A stretch of DNA of 64,000 nucleotides, taken from contig CAICTM010000055.1 of assembly GCA_903772945.1 (NCBI GenBank), positions 84,588-148,587 on the forward strand, read 5' to 3'. The stretch comes from Seminavis robusta. Taxonomy: Eukaryota > Bacillariophyta > Bacillariophyceae > Naviculales > Naviculaceae. The position numbers and the translations under genes are program-made. Position 1 is the first letter of the stretch; the number at the start of each line of letters is the position of its first letter. Shown here one piece after another: positions 22,106 through 31,266 of the stretch. The notes under the pieces are model-generated. The model searched no databases. It was not told where the DNA came from and saw only the letters and a list, made by a program, of their open reading frames with translations.

Positions 22106-24256
22106 TCACCAAACCATGGAGTCAAAGAGCTTGCTCTGGGATCCTTCGAAACTCATGTGAGATGGACATTGTTTGGTCATAATATGCTCGGGTGCAAGTG
22201 AATTTTCTTCGTCAATTTCATCCTCCAGAGTTGAAACGTTTGTTTGGGTAAGTGCATTGTCCTTGCTTCCGTGTCGAGAAGAATATCCAACTGCGCTTCG
22301 TTTCCCTTTACCTCTTCTGCCTAGTTCAACACTGCCATCCTGCAAATCCAGGGCATCCAAACTCACCGTGACCGCCGAAAAGTTTTCATTGTCAAAGTCA
22401 GGCGTCGATTGGACTAGAGGCGGTATCATGAAATCGGAGTTGCTACTGACAGCGTCAGCGACACGATCCAGTCCTTCCCGCAACTGATCCCTACTAGGGC
22501 GACCCGCCTTGCTTCCATTGGGTGTCTTCGGAAGGCGCCGTTCTCCCTTGCTGCTTTCATTGTCAGAATCCTCATTGTGGTCGGTGTCGCTAATGTCAAT
22601 GTCTGCTGCCTTGCTGGAGTAGATGGGTGACATCATTGCCCCACAGAACTCATGTAACACGCCACTGTCAGTGGAAGCGTCATCTAGAGCACTTCCACGT
22701 GTTTTATGGTTTGCAGCAGGTCGATGATTTGGTTCCTCGTGGGGAGTTTCGATGCTATGATTGCTGGCGCTAATGTCAATGTCGACTGCGCTGGCATCAA
22801 CGCTTTCTGCCTTACCAGAGTGGCGTATTGGCATGGGTGACATCATGGCTGCATAGAAGTCTTGCAAATTCTCACCGTCAGTGGAAGCATCGTACCTTGA
22901 ACTCCCCGCTTTGCCAAGTCTTTGGGCGGATTGCTGTTCTTTGTTGCGAGTTTTATCCGGCGTCTTTGGGTCGGGTGCTCTCTGGGGCGTTCTACGTTGA
23001 GGTGTTTTCGTTTTGGGTGTTTTGAGTTTTTGAGGCGTTCTCGGTGTTTTGGGAGTTCTGGGAACAGACGATCTGCCACTACTTCGTGGACTGATGATGG
23101 CTACTTGTTGCGTGGACATAGCGCTATTTTCGCTGGACCTGAGAGTCGACCTTCGTGGACTCTTGTCGCTGATCCTATGGGGACTTTTTCTTTTGTCGCT
23201 TGTTCTGCATGGAGTCTTGTCACTTGCCTTCCGTGGACCCTTCTGAACGGCGTTGGGAGTTTTTGGGCTCTTGTAACTTGCCTTCCTTGGACTCTTGTCG
23301 CTGGCCCTACGAGGACTTTTGTCACTTCTCCTCCGTGGACTCTTCACAATGTCGCTTGACCGCCTTGGACTCTTGTCGCTGGCCCTACGAGGACTTTTAT
23401 CACTTCTCCTCTTTGGACTCTTGGCCACGTCGCTTGATCTTCTTGGACTCTTGTCGCTGGCCCTACGAGGACTTTGGATGGCGCTCAAATCGTTGTCGTG
23501 GCCATGTGCAGAACCAGCGCGTCGGCGACCGCGACTGCTACCGTGGAGGCTGCTGTGGAGACTGCTGCTAAGGCCCCGCGCACTGCCTTGGGATATTTCA
23601 CCTGCACTGCTTCGACGACTGCTTCCACGACATTCCGACAGAGAACGCAGTCGCGCGTTACCCTTTCGCCGGCTGCGGGTTGACAGTTGTTGTGACCTCT
23701 CTGTATGATTGCTGCTGGCGCAAAGGGTGTCTGACGCTCGTGGCTGCGACGACGACAATCGCTCGGAACATGACATTCTTGATGACTTCGTTTTGTGATC
23801 GCCGCTGCTCCCATTGGTGCCACGAGGCATATAGGAACCGGAAAAGTCATCTGGCAGCTGACTGTCCTCCATGTTGGGATCTTCCTCGGCCCCACTGGTA
23901 GTGTCAAAGTCACTAGTGCTCAAGTCATCCTCATCATCGAACCTGTCACTGCTAGTTGCGTCGGACTTGGTTCGAACTTTGCGATGAGCCCGTCGAACGA
24001 CACCTGGACCAAACTGACCGCTGTGTCGTCTGACGCGTCGTTGTTCTACCGCGGCCGTGACCTTGATGGCATCTTCTTCAAACCGATGCTCCGATTCGGA
24101 GTTCCCATCCAAAACTTCCGGTGCGTTTTGCTCGTTCTTGTCATTTTTAGGCCGGACTTTGGGAGTGCTGAGAAAATGCCCCAGAAAGGACTTGGTGATT
24201 TCTTCCTTGAGTGAAGTTGGAATGAATTTGTTGATCTTGACGCTGCCTGCTGTCAT
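22106..24256 (-). CDS. Ser/Arg/Lys-Pro repeat protein (disordered), function unknown
   Basis: 716 residues from the ATG at 24256, which starts MTAGSVKINKFIPTSLKEEI; an in-frame ATG at 24364 is less likely. A short conserved-looking N-terminal helix (SLKEEITKSFLGHFLSTP) is followed by acidic then S/R-rich sequence. Residues about 260-420 are a tandem array of SDKSPRRA/SDKSPRRSSDVAKSPKRR units, dense in SP and TP sites, then TPKTPRTPQKLKTPKT. Two later segments are internal duplicates: DASTDGENLQDFYAAMMSP and DASTDSGVLHEFCGAMMSP, each followed by a VDIDIS/ADIDIS block. The SP/TP-rich basic array suggests a nuclear or cytoskeletal substrate of CDK-like kinases, but that is inference. No domain is recognised. 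Confidence 0.65.
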   Translation of the reverse strand: MTAGSVKINKFIPTSLKEEITKSFLGHFLSTPKVRPKNDKNEQNAPEVLDGNSESEHRFEEDAIKVTAAVEQRRVRRHSGQFGPGVVRRAHRKVRTKSDATSSDRFDDEDDLSTSDFDTTSGAEEDPNMEDSQLPDDFSGSYMPRGTNGSSGDHKTKSSRMSCSERLSSSQPRASDTLCASSNHTERSQQLSTRSRRKGNARLRSLSECRGSSRRSSAGEISQGSARGLSSSLHSSLHGSSRGRRRAGSAHGHDNDLSAIQSPRRASDKSPRRSSDVAKSPKRRSDKSPRRASDKSPRRSSDIVKSPRRRSDKSPRRASDKSPRKASYKSPKTPNAVQKGPRKASDKTPCRTSDKRKSPHRISDKSPRRSTLRSSENSAMSTQQVAIISPRSSGRSSVPRTPKTPRTPQKLKTPKTKTPQRRTPQRAPDPKTPDKTRNKEQQSAQRLGKAGSSRYDASTDGENLQDFYAAMMSPMPIRHSGKAESVDASAVDIDISASNHSIETPHEEPNHRPAANHKTRGSALDDASTDSGVLHEFCGAMMSPIYSSKAADIDISDTDHNEDSDNESSKGERRLPKTPNGSKAGRPSRDQLREGLDRVADAVSSNSDFMIPPLVQSTPDFDNENFSAVTVSLDALDLQDGSVELGRRGKGKRSAVGYSSRHGSKDNALTQTNVSTLEDEIDEENSLAPEHIMTKQCPSHMSFEGSQSKLFDSMVW
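23100..23480 (-). repeat. Tandem array encoding SDKSPRR units
   Basis: The DNA carries iterated copies of GGACTCTTGTCGCTGGCCCT and close variants with periods of about 30-60 bp, all inside the coding frame of the Ser/Arg/Lys-Pro protein. Confidence 0.75.
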
Positions 24257-24980
24257 GGTGCTGCTGAATGGTGGTGAAAACCTACCGGTGCACTTATTAT
24301 GTGTTGTCGCTCTCGCCTTGCCGCTGTTAGAAGTACGGTACGGTTCTTCTATGTACGCCTGCAACTGGGACTTGCTTGATGGCTTTCAGCCGTGGTGGAT
24401 TGTGAGATGAATGAAGAAGAAGCAAGATGATGAGCTTCTGTGTTGGTGTAAATTGTGAGCATTCGTTCGTCAGGTCATTTCTATAGATTATGACTTAAAA
24501 ATCATACGGTAATGTTAATCCATGCTTTTCCTTGGTGGTCACAAAGCAAAGTGCTTTTATATACTTTCAGTCACTTGAGTCACTGAGTGACTGGGAGAAA
24601 ACTAACTGGCTCGTACAGGTTCTCACTTTTTGGATTCGATTTGATTCGATTTCATTCCACACTCGACATCACCACGACCTCTCCTGTTGTTTCTTATTGC
24701 CTCTAGCTAGTCCTCTAGCTAGATATTTGATTACACCTTGGGCCATTTTACGAAGGAGTCGTCTACCGGTAGCGAGGGCTTTGATTGACATCCAATCTTA
24801 GCCATTGAAAAGCACTGCAGCAGCAAAGAACCCAACCGTACTGGCTAGATTCTGAGAGTGGTGGTCATGAGAGGGTGAGGAGAGAAGTTTCCTCTGCTGT
24901 CTGGGCACGGGCAGCTACTACTCAAGCTATGCATAGCTTAGTAGTGCTATCAAGTGAGCCACTGGGCTGTTACTCATCGA
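24257..24980. other. Intergenic
   Basis: 5' region of the minus-strand repeat-protein gene, then mixed sequence with CTAGCTAG and TACCGGTA words (24714-24770). No gene seen. Confidence 0.5.
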
Positions 24981-25042
24981 GGGTGTTGCGAACGTACTCC
25001 TCGGGGTTCCCTCAATGTCGAGCCTGTCCGTCAGTCACGCTT
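24981..25042 (+). repeat. Direct repeat copy 1 flanking the Uma2-like/transposase patch
   Basis: It begins GGGTGTTGCGAA and ends AGCCTGTCCGTCAGTCACGC plus TT. Copy 2 at 26944-27021 has the same 12-nt start and matches 21 of 22 nt at the end, with a more variable, longer middle. The start codon of the following ORF (25015) lies inside this repeat. Confidence 0.6.
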
Positions 25043-25899
25043 GTAGTACAACGACGGTATTGCTCATGGACATAGCAGGTGAAGAAAAGAAGGATAGCTG
25101 TGAGGTGGAAGAAATCGGAAAGGATTTGGTTGCCGGTGACGGCGACGGTGAAAACAATGACAGCGAGGAAGACGAGGAAGTGGCAGATCTTCCTTCGGAG
25201 CTGGCAACGAAACTTGGAGACCGATACGAGTCGGAAGAAGCTCTCCAATCGGATATGAACGAAGCTGGTATTGGAGATCTCCCCATCATTTTAGCAGAGG
25301 GAAAACCGTGCCTGGTCGTGCCGTCGGACCAACACAATGTGTTTACATCTTGGTACGCCTTTGATTTTGCCTCATCGCGGGGCAAGTGGGGATTCAGTAG
25401 CGCTTCCCACAACATTCATCTTGCGAATGGAGAGTCTCGCGACCCCGATCTCAGTTACTGGGGCTATCCTCGTTGCATCCTTTTCAAAGAGAAGCGCAAG
25501 CCTGTAATTGCTGACATCGTACCGGATACGGTCATCCAGTTCAGTTGGAAGAACAAAAAGAAGTATGAGGTGGAAGCAATCAATGATGTGATGACTCAAA
25601 GCCTGGAAACAGATTGTGGTGCTCCGTCAACCATTTTTGCAAGAGTCGGCTATTTGATCAAGGTACAGTTTTCAAAGAAGCGGACATTGCTGGGGGCGAT
25701 CATGGGCAAAGACTCCAAAACACAAGACATTGTAGGTCTGGACATTTACAGACTACCTCATGGTACCACAACTATGGATGCCGAAAACAAGACCAATGGT
25801 GCGGAGAAGTGGACGTACTTTCATGTCTGGTCCGAAAACTCCAGATTGAACTTCATTACTCAATTCCTTAAAATTAAACTCTTCAGACAACTTGGATAG
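25015..25899 (+). CDS. Uma2-like (PD-(D/E)XK fold) putative nuclease-domain protein, possibly truncated
   Basis: 294 residues; Met18 (25066) is an alternative start, because the first codons lie within a dispersed repeat. An acidic N-terminus (GDGDGENNDSEEDEE) precedes a domain with RDPDLSYWGY (about 142-151), IADIVPDTVIQFSW (about 165-178) and FARVGYLIKVQF. This order, PD followed by a P-D-x-V-I/V-x-x block and a GV-x-x-x-W/L-I strand, is the Uma2/DUF820 putative endonuclease pattern. The usual acidic and lysine active-site residues are not all evident. The end (SRLNFITQFLKIKLFRQLG) looks like read-through into foreign sequence, and a transposase frame starts in the same place, so the C-terminus may be lost. 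Uma2-like proteins are often found near mobile DNA; the function in eukaryotes is unknown. Confidence 0.45.
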   Translation: MSSLSVSHACSTTTVLLMDIAGEEKKDSCEVEEIGKDLVAGDGDGENNDSEEDEEVADLPSELATKLGDRYESEEALQSDMNEAGIGDLPIILAEGKPCLVVPSDQHNVFTSWYAFDFASSRGKWGFSSASHNIHLANGESRDPDLSYWGYPRCILFKEKRKPVIADIVPDTVIQFSWKNKKKYEVEAINDVMTQSLETDCGAPSTIFARVGYLIKVQFSKKRTLLGAIMGKDSKTQDIVGLDIYRLPHGTTTMDAENKTNGAEKWTYFHVWSENSRLNFITQFLKIKLFRQLG

Positions 25900-26646
25900 A
25901 GGAAGCCAAAATCGATAATGCTAGTGACAAGTTGTTTGACTACTACCTTATGACTGTCTACTATCTCGCAAAGTATCCAACTGAAAAATGAAATGGAGGG
26001 AAATTTGGATTGTCTGATAGGACAATTCGGTTCTGGGTGTGGGATTACTACTTGCCAAGGATTTCTAGTCTCAAAGAAGCCAAGATCTACTGGCCGTCCC
26101 GATGGAGCCCTGGGGAAGCCCTTGATACGGATGAAACAATCTTTATTATCTCTGTTGATGGTGTCCACTGTCAGATTCAAGAGCCACAGCATGGTGAGTT
26201 TTCCAAGGACAGGGACTATTGGTCACACAAGTTTGGCTCGGCCGGGTTGAATTATGAGATTGCTATTTGGGTGTTTGAGCAGTAGGTTGTGTGGGTGAAT
26301 GGCCCCTTCAAAGCAGGAAAGCACACAGACATCAAGATATTCTGTGCTGCTTTGAAGAAAAAGATTCCAGCAGGGAAGCTTGCGATTGCCGATCTAGGGT
26401 ATCGAGGCGAAAGCAAAGTGATTGCAACACCCAATTCGCACGATGTTTCCGATGTGAGGCTCTTTTTAAAAGAGCCGAGTCCTTGCCCAGCACGAGACCT
26501 TCAACGGCAAAATCAAGTTGTTCCGAGTGCTCTCTGAACGATTCCGCCATGGGGTTGCCACGCACAAGCTGGCCTTCGATTCGGTGGTTGTCATCGGCAC
26601 GGGCCAATTTGAGCTTGAGAATGGCTCGCCACTGTTTGTCGTGTAG
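25882..26646 (+). pseudogene. Broken DDE_Tnp4-type transposase
   Basis: One frame reads DYYLMTVYYLAKYPTE, then LSDRTIRFWVWDYYLPRI, then FIISVDGVHCQIQEP (first catalytic Asp), SHKFGSAGLNYEIAIW and VVWVNGPFKAGKHTDIKIF. It continues with IPAGKLAIADLGYRGESKVI (second Asp) and TPNSHDVSDVRLF. A +1 shift near 26465 then leads to RVLAQHETFNGKIKLFRVLS (the Glu) and finally ENGSPLFVV with a stop at 26644-26646. The copy is disabled by an in-frame TGA at 25989-25991, TAG at 26283-26285, and the frameshift. The N-terminal DNA-binding part seems shortened. It is a different subfamily from the transposase at 4854. Confidence 0.8.
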
Positions 26647-27235
26647 CTTTAATTGGTATAAACTGGCTTGCAGCTGCATGTCATGGTCGCTGTAGGCTCT
26701 CTATTTTGTGCCGGGAATTTGCTAATGAAATGCAGAACAATTTGGGGTCAAATAGAGCTATCGACTTGAAATCACACTAGGTAGGAGATTTTCCCGGCCT
26801 TCCAGATTCTCCTCCTCTCCTGCAGCCTGTCTTGCCAGGAGCCCAGAGCGACATCCTTCCGCTCTCTGATGCTGAACATGAAATAAAACTCTACCGGTAT
26901 CCGAAACAGCCAGCCTATCCAGGTGCTGGCCAGGGAGCCTCTGGGGTGTTGCGAATGTGCTCTTGATCTCTTGGTGGCTCCCAACAATGTACCGGTGGGA
27001 GCCTGCCCGTCAGTCACGCTTCGAAACATGTGTCCATACTGTACCGGTACCGGTACAAGTGCGGGAGTGGTGATCGAGTCGAGGAGTCTCAGTCGAGGCA
27101 AGGCGAATGATTCTGGACAGCCGGACAGGTTTCTTGAGACGAGCAAGTCCAGTCTCTGGAGTGCATACCGTACTCTCAGCCCACAAAAGCATCCCACAAT
27201 CAAACATCATAACAAACCAGAAACGATAATTCAAA
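26647..27235. other. Intergenic containing the second direct repeat
   Basis: No gene seen. The repeat copy at 26944-27021 lies here, followed by an ACCGGTACCGGTAC run near 27042-27055 just upstream of the next gene. Confidence 0.5.
26944..27021 (+). repeat. Direct repeat copy 2 flanking the Uma2-like/transposase patch
   Basis: Same orientation as 24981-25042. The two ends are conserved; the middle is longer by about 16 bp and includes a TACCGGT word. Confidence 0.6.
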
Positions 27236-28066
27236 ATGCGAATTCAGGTCCCTCCGATTTCCCTTGCTTTTGCGCTTCCAGCCGACCTCAAAGTGGGGCC
27301 AAGCCCATTGGACGAGGAGAAGCTGAGACTCGCCACAGGAGGATACCTCCAGCAAAAGTTGAAGGATGTATATCCGACTTTCCAAGGCTTAAATTGGTCC
27401 TTTACTTCCTTTGAGAACGAAATGAGCGACCCCGAAGCCAAATTCCAGGTCCGCTTGTGGGCCAAAGTGGGCGCTTTCTTCGAGAATGGCACCACCGTGG
27501 ACGAGGACGAAGTCGTCGACCACATAATCTCGCAGCTACACGACAAAAGCTACCTCCCCACTATTTCAAAAATGATGGACACTGACTCTTCCTTGGCCAA
27601 GGCAACAAACGTGCAGGCCTGCCTTCTTGAACGCAGCGATCAACATACCACTCCTGGTGTTGCATCCGTGCGTGTTTGCAATGTGTTCGTTGCTTTCACC
27701 ATGCCGAAGTGCCAGAACGAGCCCAGCGCAGCCGATTACTTGGCGCTTGCAGAGTCGACACAAAAGTTCTACTTTTCGCAACTTGAAAAGAAGTTTGACA
27801 CATTCCGAGACCTGAGGATTGCTGTGAGGCGCTCTCTCTTTGGCAAGCACAACGCCTACGACTTGATCGTGGAATGGGAAGTTGTCGCTGACTTCGTTCC
27901 CAATGAAGCAGGGACAGTTCCTGGAAAGCACTGGCTTGGACAATCCCTCATTCGAACCGATTTGAACAAGTACTACAAGGAGCATGTCCTCGAATTGAAG
28001 GGAACACCGTTTGCCCAAGCAGGCAGCATGTTCATTGATACCGGTAGCGTCGAATCCTGTGCTTGA
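27236..28066 (+). CDS. Two-domain orphan protein with an internal duplication
   Basis: 276 residues, single exon. Two halves share a pattern. The first has PISLAFALPADL, LRLATGGYLQQKLKDVYP, FQGLNWSFTSF and FQVRLWAKVGAFFENGT. The second has NVFVAFTMPKCQ, YLALAESTQKFYFSQLEKKF, FRDLRIAVRRSLF and YDLIVEWEVVADFVPNEAGT. Each half is thus strand, helix with an F/Y..KL-K core, then two long strands: about 115 residues of the helix-plus-antiparallel-sheet type seen in cystatin-like or SEA-like folds. That fold idea is inference. A 20-residue signal peptide is not convincing. The name and function are unknown to me; codon pattern and length support a real gene. Confidence 0.65.
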   Translation: MRIQVPPISLAFALPADLKVGPSPLDEEKLRLATGGYLQQKLKDVYPTFQGLNWSFTSFENEMSDPEAKFQVRLWAKVGAFFENGTTVDEDEVVDHIISQLHDKSYLPTISKMMDTDSSLAKATNVQACLLERSDQHTTPGVASVRVCNVFVAFTMPKCQNEPSAADYLALAESTQKFYFSQLEKKFDTFRDLRIAVRRSLFGKHNAYDLIVEWEVVADFVPNEAGTVPGKHWLGQSLIRTDLNKYYKEHVLELKGTPFAQAGSMFIDTGSVESCA

Positions 28067-28432
28067 AAGACCAATTCCACCAGAGTCGTCTAGATTTTAC
28101 CCATATAGTCAAAGAGTTGTTTTGGCTTCATAGCAGTCTTGTTGTTGCCGATCTCGTGTAGTTCAGTGCGTGACAATGATCGCAGCCACCACTTCCAGCT
28201 ACCGGTACTAGTACCCTGGCACTACCGCTTGCCCCATCCAAGAGCTAATAATGTTGACAGCGCTATAAACTTTGGTATCGCTACATTCGACGTGTAAAGC
28301 ATTCCAAACGACTGTGGGTTACGAAGATTGTTCGTGTTCATGTACAGAAACTCAGCAGCAACAGGTGGCATTGATTGTCGTGCAGTTGCAAGCCGCGTGA
28401 TGGGTTTGCCGAGCTGTTGGCCGTTTGTTTGT
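28067..28432. other. 3' intergenic between convergent genes
   Basis: 366 bp with no coding signal; contains a TACCGGTA word at 28200. Confidence 0.5.
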
Positions 28433-30030
28433 CTATTTGCTGTGCTTTGTCGGACCAGCAAAAATCCCTTCCTTCCCAATGCCATACTGGTCACCATGCA
28501 AGTCACAGACATAGTCCAAATCTTTGTCACCACGTCCACTCATATTGACGAGCAATTTCTTGTCCTCGGGCATGTCCTTTGCAATTTTCATGGCATAGGC
28601 CAAAGCATGTGCCGATTCCAATGCTGGGATAATACCTTCACTCCTCGAGAGTTCGAAAAAGGCATCAATCACCTCCTCATCGGTGGCCGTTTCATACTGT
28701 ACACGGGCCGCGTCCTTTAAGAAACTATGCTCAGGGCCTACACCAGGATAATCTAGTCCAGATGCACATGAATGGACACTGGCGGGATCCCCTTGACTGT
28801 TGAGTAGTGTGTAGCATTTCATGCCATGCAAGACAGCGGGTTTTCCCAAGGTGAGTGTGGCGGAATGATGTCCTTCTCCCTTGTCCAATCCATGTCCAGC
28901 CGGTTCCACTCCAATGAGTTTGACGTTGGGGTCATCGAGAAATGCGGTAAAGAGTCCAAGTGAATTGCAGCCACCGCCGACACATGCCAGCAAGATATCG
29001 GGTGCTTTGCCCGGTCCGGCAATCTCTTGGAACTGTTCCTTCGCCTCGAATCCCACAATGGCCTGGAAGTCACGTACCATCATTGGAAAGGGATGTGGAC
29101 CCACGGTAGATCCAATGGCAAACAACATGTGCTCGGGATCGCCCATGTATGCTTGGACTAGCAGTCCGCATTGAGCGAATGAATAAATGAAACAACGAAT
29201 GAGTGGTTCGTCAGTCAGTAGTCAAAGTGAGAGAATGGCTTTTGTGTGCGTAGCGATAAGTCAATTGCCAAATCTCCTGTCTACTTACAAGCCGAGTCTA
29301 CAGCCTCCTTGAGCGACTTTCCACCATGCGTGGCCGGAACAACTTTTGCGCCCAAGATTTGCATGCGACGGACATTGGGCCATTCTTTCTTGATGTCAAT
29401 CTCTCCCTACAAAAAAGATGGTTGTGGCAAAGGAGGAGCAACAAATGTGGTTAGATTGGATTGAGCAACATGTTGAACGCGGCCTTTCTGGATCTTTCTG
29501 TTGAACCTGCAGCAAGGTTGTTATGCAGAGAATGAGACTTTTTTGGTTCTGTCCCTCACCATGTGAATTTCACACTCCATTTGCATCAGAGCTGCAGCAG
29601 TGGCCAATGCTACTCCATGCTGTCCAGCACCGGTTTCAGCAATAAGTTTGGTTTTTCCCATTTGCCTGGCTAGGAGTGCTTCTCCCAAACAATGATTGAT
29701 TTTATGGCTTCCGGTGTGATTCAAGTCTTCTCGCTTCAAGTAGATTTGTGCGCCACCAAGTTTCTTGGACAGGTTCTGGCAGTGATAAATGGGTGATGGA
29801 CGTCCAATGTACGTCTTCCTCAAGTTTGCCAGGTCAGCAAGGAACTGAGGGTCGATTTTGGCTTTTTCGTACTCTTCTGCCACATTTTTCATAATGGGTT
29901 CCAATGGTGGAGGGACAAATGCCCCACCATACGTCTTGTCGGCGCCAAAGAACCCATCAGGATGCGGCAGAGACGTGGCCAATGCGGAAGAATTGTCCAA
30001 GTGGGCGTCTTCCTTCTTTTCTTCACTCAT
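28433..30030 (-). CDS. trpB: Tryptophan synthase beta chain
   Basis: Three exons on the minus strand: 30030-29560, 29406-29289 and 29157-28433, with introns of 153 and 131 nt; 437 residues. It catalyses the PLP-dependent condensation of indole and serine to tryptophan. Visible motifs: [20 protein letters not shown] near the N-terminus; the cofactor-binding block [16 protein letters not shown] with Lys110 as the Schiff-base lysine; [34 protein letters not shown]; the phosphate loop [26 protein letters not shown]; and [11 protein letters not shown] at the end. The order and length match TrpB throughout, with no missing key residue seen. The N-terminus ([15 protein letters not shown]) has no signal peptide or transit-like sequence, unlike the plastid forms. 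It is divergent from the cyclic phosphodiesterase gene. Confidence 0.95.
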
Positions 30031-30432
30031 GGTTATCGTTTCCTTTTCTTTCGCTTCACTTCAAGATCTTATGACACCGTTCGACCAGAGACTGATTTTG
30101 TGTGGCTGCCGATGCATACTTCTTGGTGAACTGGTGCCGGGGATCATCGATCATCCTGTTGTTTCCTCTCCTTTCCAGGCTCAAGCCTTCGCATATCTTT
30201 GAGAGTGCGAGGATCTGCTTCCGAGATACCTCTTAAATCCTCTCTCAAAAATGTCCTTTAAAGCTTTAAGCAGCCTTTAAATCGTCTCTTCAAGGACGAT
30301 TTATAGACAACGGGAAGAAAGAAAAGATATGATTCCCGGATGTGTTAAGTTAGTGACTGAAACCCCGAGACGACACGAGACGATGAGAGGCCGAAAGGTG
30401 CTGCAAACAGCAAACCGCCATGCCAATCAACG
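30031..30432. promoter_or_regulatory. Shared divergent promoter region (TrpB / CPDase)
   Basis: 402 bp between the two start codons. It contains near-repeats of CCTTTAA around 30255-30285 (CCTTTAAAGCTTTAA, CCTTTAAATCG). No motif can be assigned. Confidence 0.4.
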
Positions 30433-31266
30433 ATGGTCGGCATCCGCTTGTTGGGGTTGGCACTGTGGTTGGTCCTCCTAGGATTGTCAAGTTGCTTTTC
30501 GTTTCCTTTTATCGAACGCCATTCAGCATCAAGAGAATCACTCTCGACCTCTCCGTTCAGCACATCATTCTCCATGACTGCCAAGGACGCCATGGCCGAC
30601 AGCACTACTACAACCGCAAAGTCCGGTGATGATGAAAACTGCAGCCTTTCCCTTTGGCTGCTCCCATCACCTCAAGATCCTGCTCGAGAAACCTTGAACA
30701 AGGCGATCCAGTCCTTTTCCCAACTCCCATCAGCCAGTGTTCCATTTCAGCCACATATCACACTCATGGGAGGAATCCAATGTCCCTCCCTCGAGTTTTT
30801 CCAACTGAACATACTACCGAAACTGCGAGAGAACCTTGCCAAAATGGGACCGATCCCCTGCCAATTTGAAGCAGAACCCGTGATGGAAGCAAAGTGGAAC
30901 CAAGCTTGTGTTTTGGTCATGGACGAAGAATCCTGTAGTGAGTTTTCCAATTTGGTCGAAGTGTGCCGAGATTATTTGATGGCAAATAATGTCCTCCAAA
31001 AAGACGACAAGGGATCCACCAAAGAAAATTGGTATCCTCCGCCTTTGAGGCGGCCTCATTTGAGTCTCTACTATGGAACAGAGCAGAATGCTCCTTCTCC
31101 CGATCAAGTCAAGCAACAATTATTGTTGTGGACACCAGGGAAGGTCGATCAAGTTTCATTTCGAGCCAATCAAGTGGCTGTTTGGAGAACAGATCCACCC
31201 ACAACAGAGGGCGTGGCGCAATGGGAGCAGCTTGCTATCATTGATCTTCTGGCAACTGAGAAATGA
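30433..31266 (+). CDS. 2H phosphoesterase, cyclic phosphodiesterase-like
   Basis: 277 residues, single exon. A signal-peptide-like start (LLGLALWLVLLGLSSCFSFP) is followed by an S/T-rich linker and the 2H phosphoesterase fold. The two H-x-[T/S] motifs are H108-I-T in PFQPHITLMGG and H209-L-S in RRPHLSLYYG. These are the two catalytic histidines that open 2',3'- or 1'',2''-cyclic phosphates in CPDase-type enzymes of tRNA splicing by-product processing. SLWLLPSPQDPARETLNKAI is the usual first strand and helix. The signal peptide plus SFP after the hydrophobic part suggests import into the plastid or secretory pathway rather than the cytosol; this is inference. A second Met at 48 (MTAKDAM) could give a cytosolic form. 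Confidence 0.8.
   Translation: MVGIRLLGLALWLVLLGLSSCFSFPFIERHSASRESLSTSPFSTSFSMTAKDAMADSTTTTAKSGDDENCSLSLWLLPSPQDPARETLNKAIQSFSQLPSASVPFQPHITLMGGIQCPSLEFFQLNILPKLRENLAKMGPIPCQFEAEPVMEAKWNQACVLVMDEESCSEFSNLVEVCRDYLMANNVLQKDDKGSTKENWYPPPLRRPHLSLYYGTEQNAPSPDQVKQQLLLWTPGKVDQVSFRANQVAVWRTDPPTTEGVAQWEQLAIIDLLATEK

Noticed and set aside
23485-23913. Minus-strand and plus-strand frames over the Ser/Arg repeat gene
   Set aside because: They reflect the tandem repeat read in other frames; no independent coding evidence.
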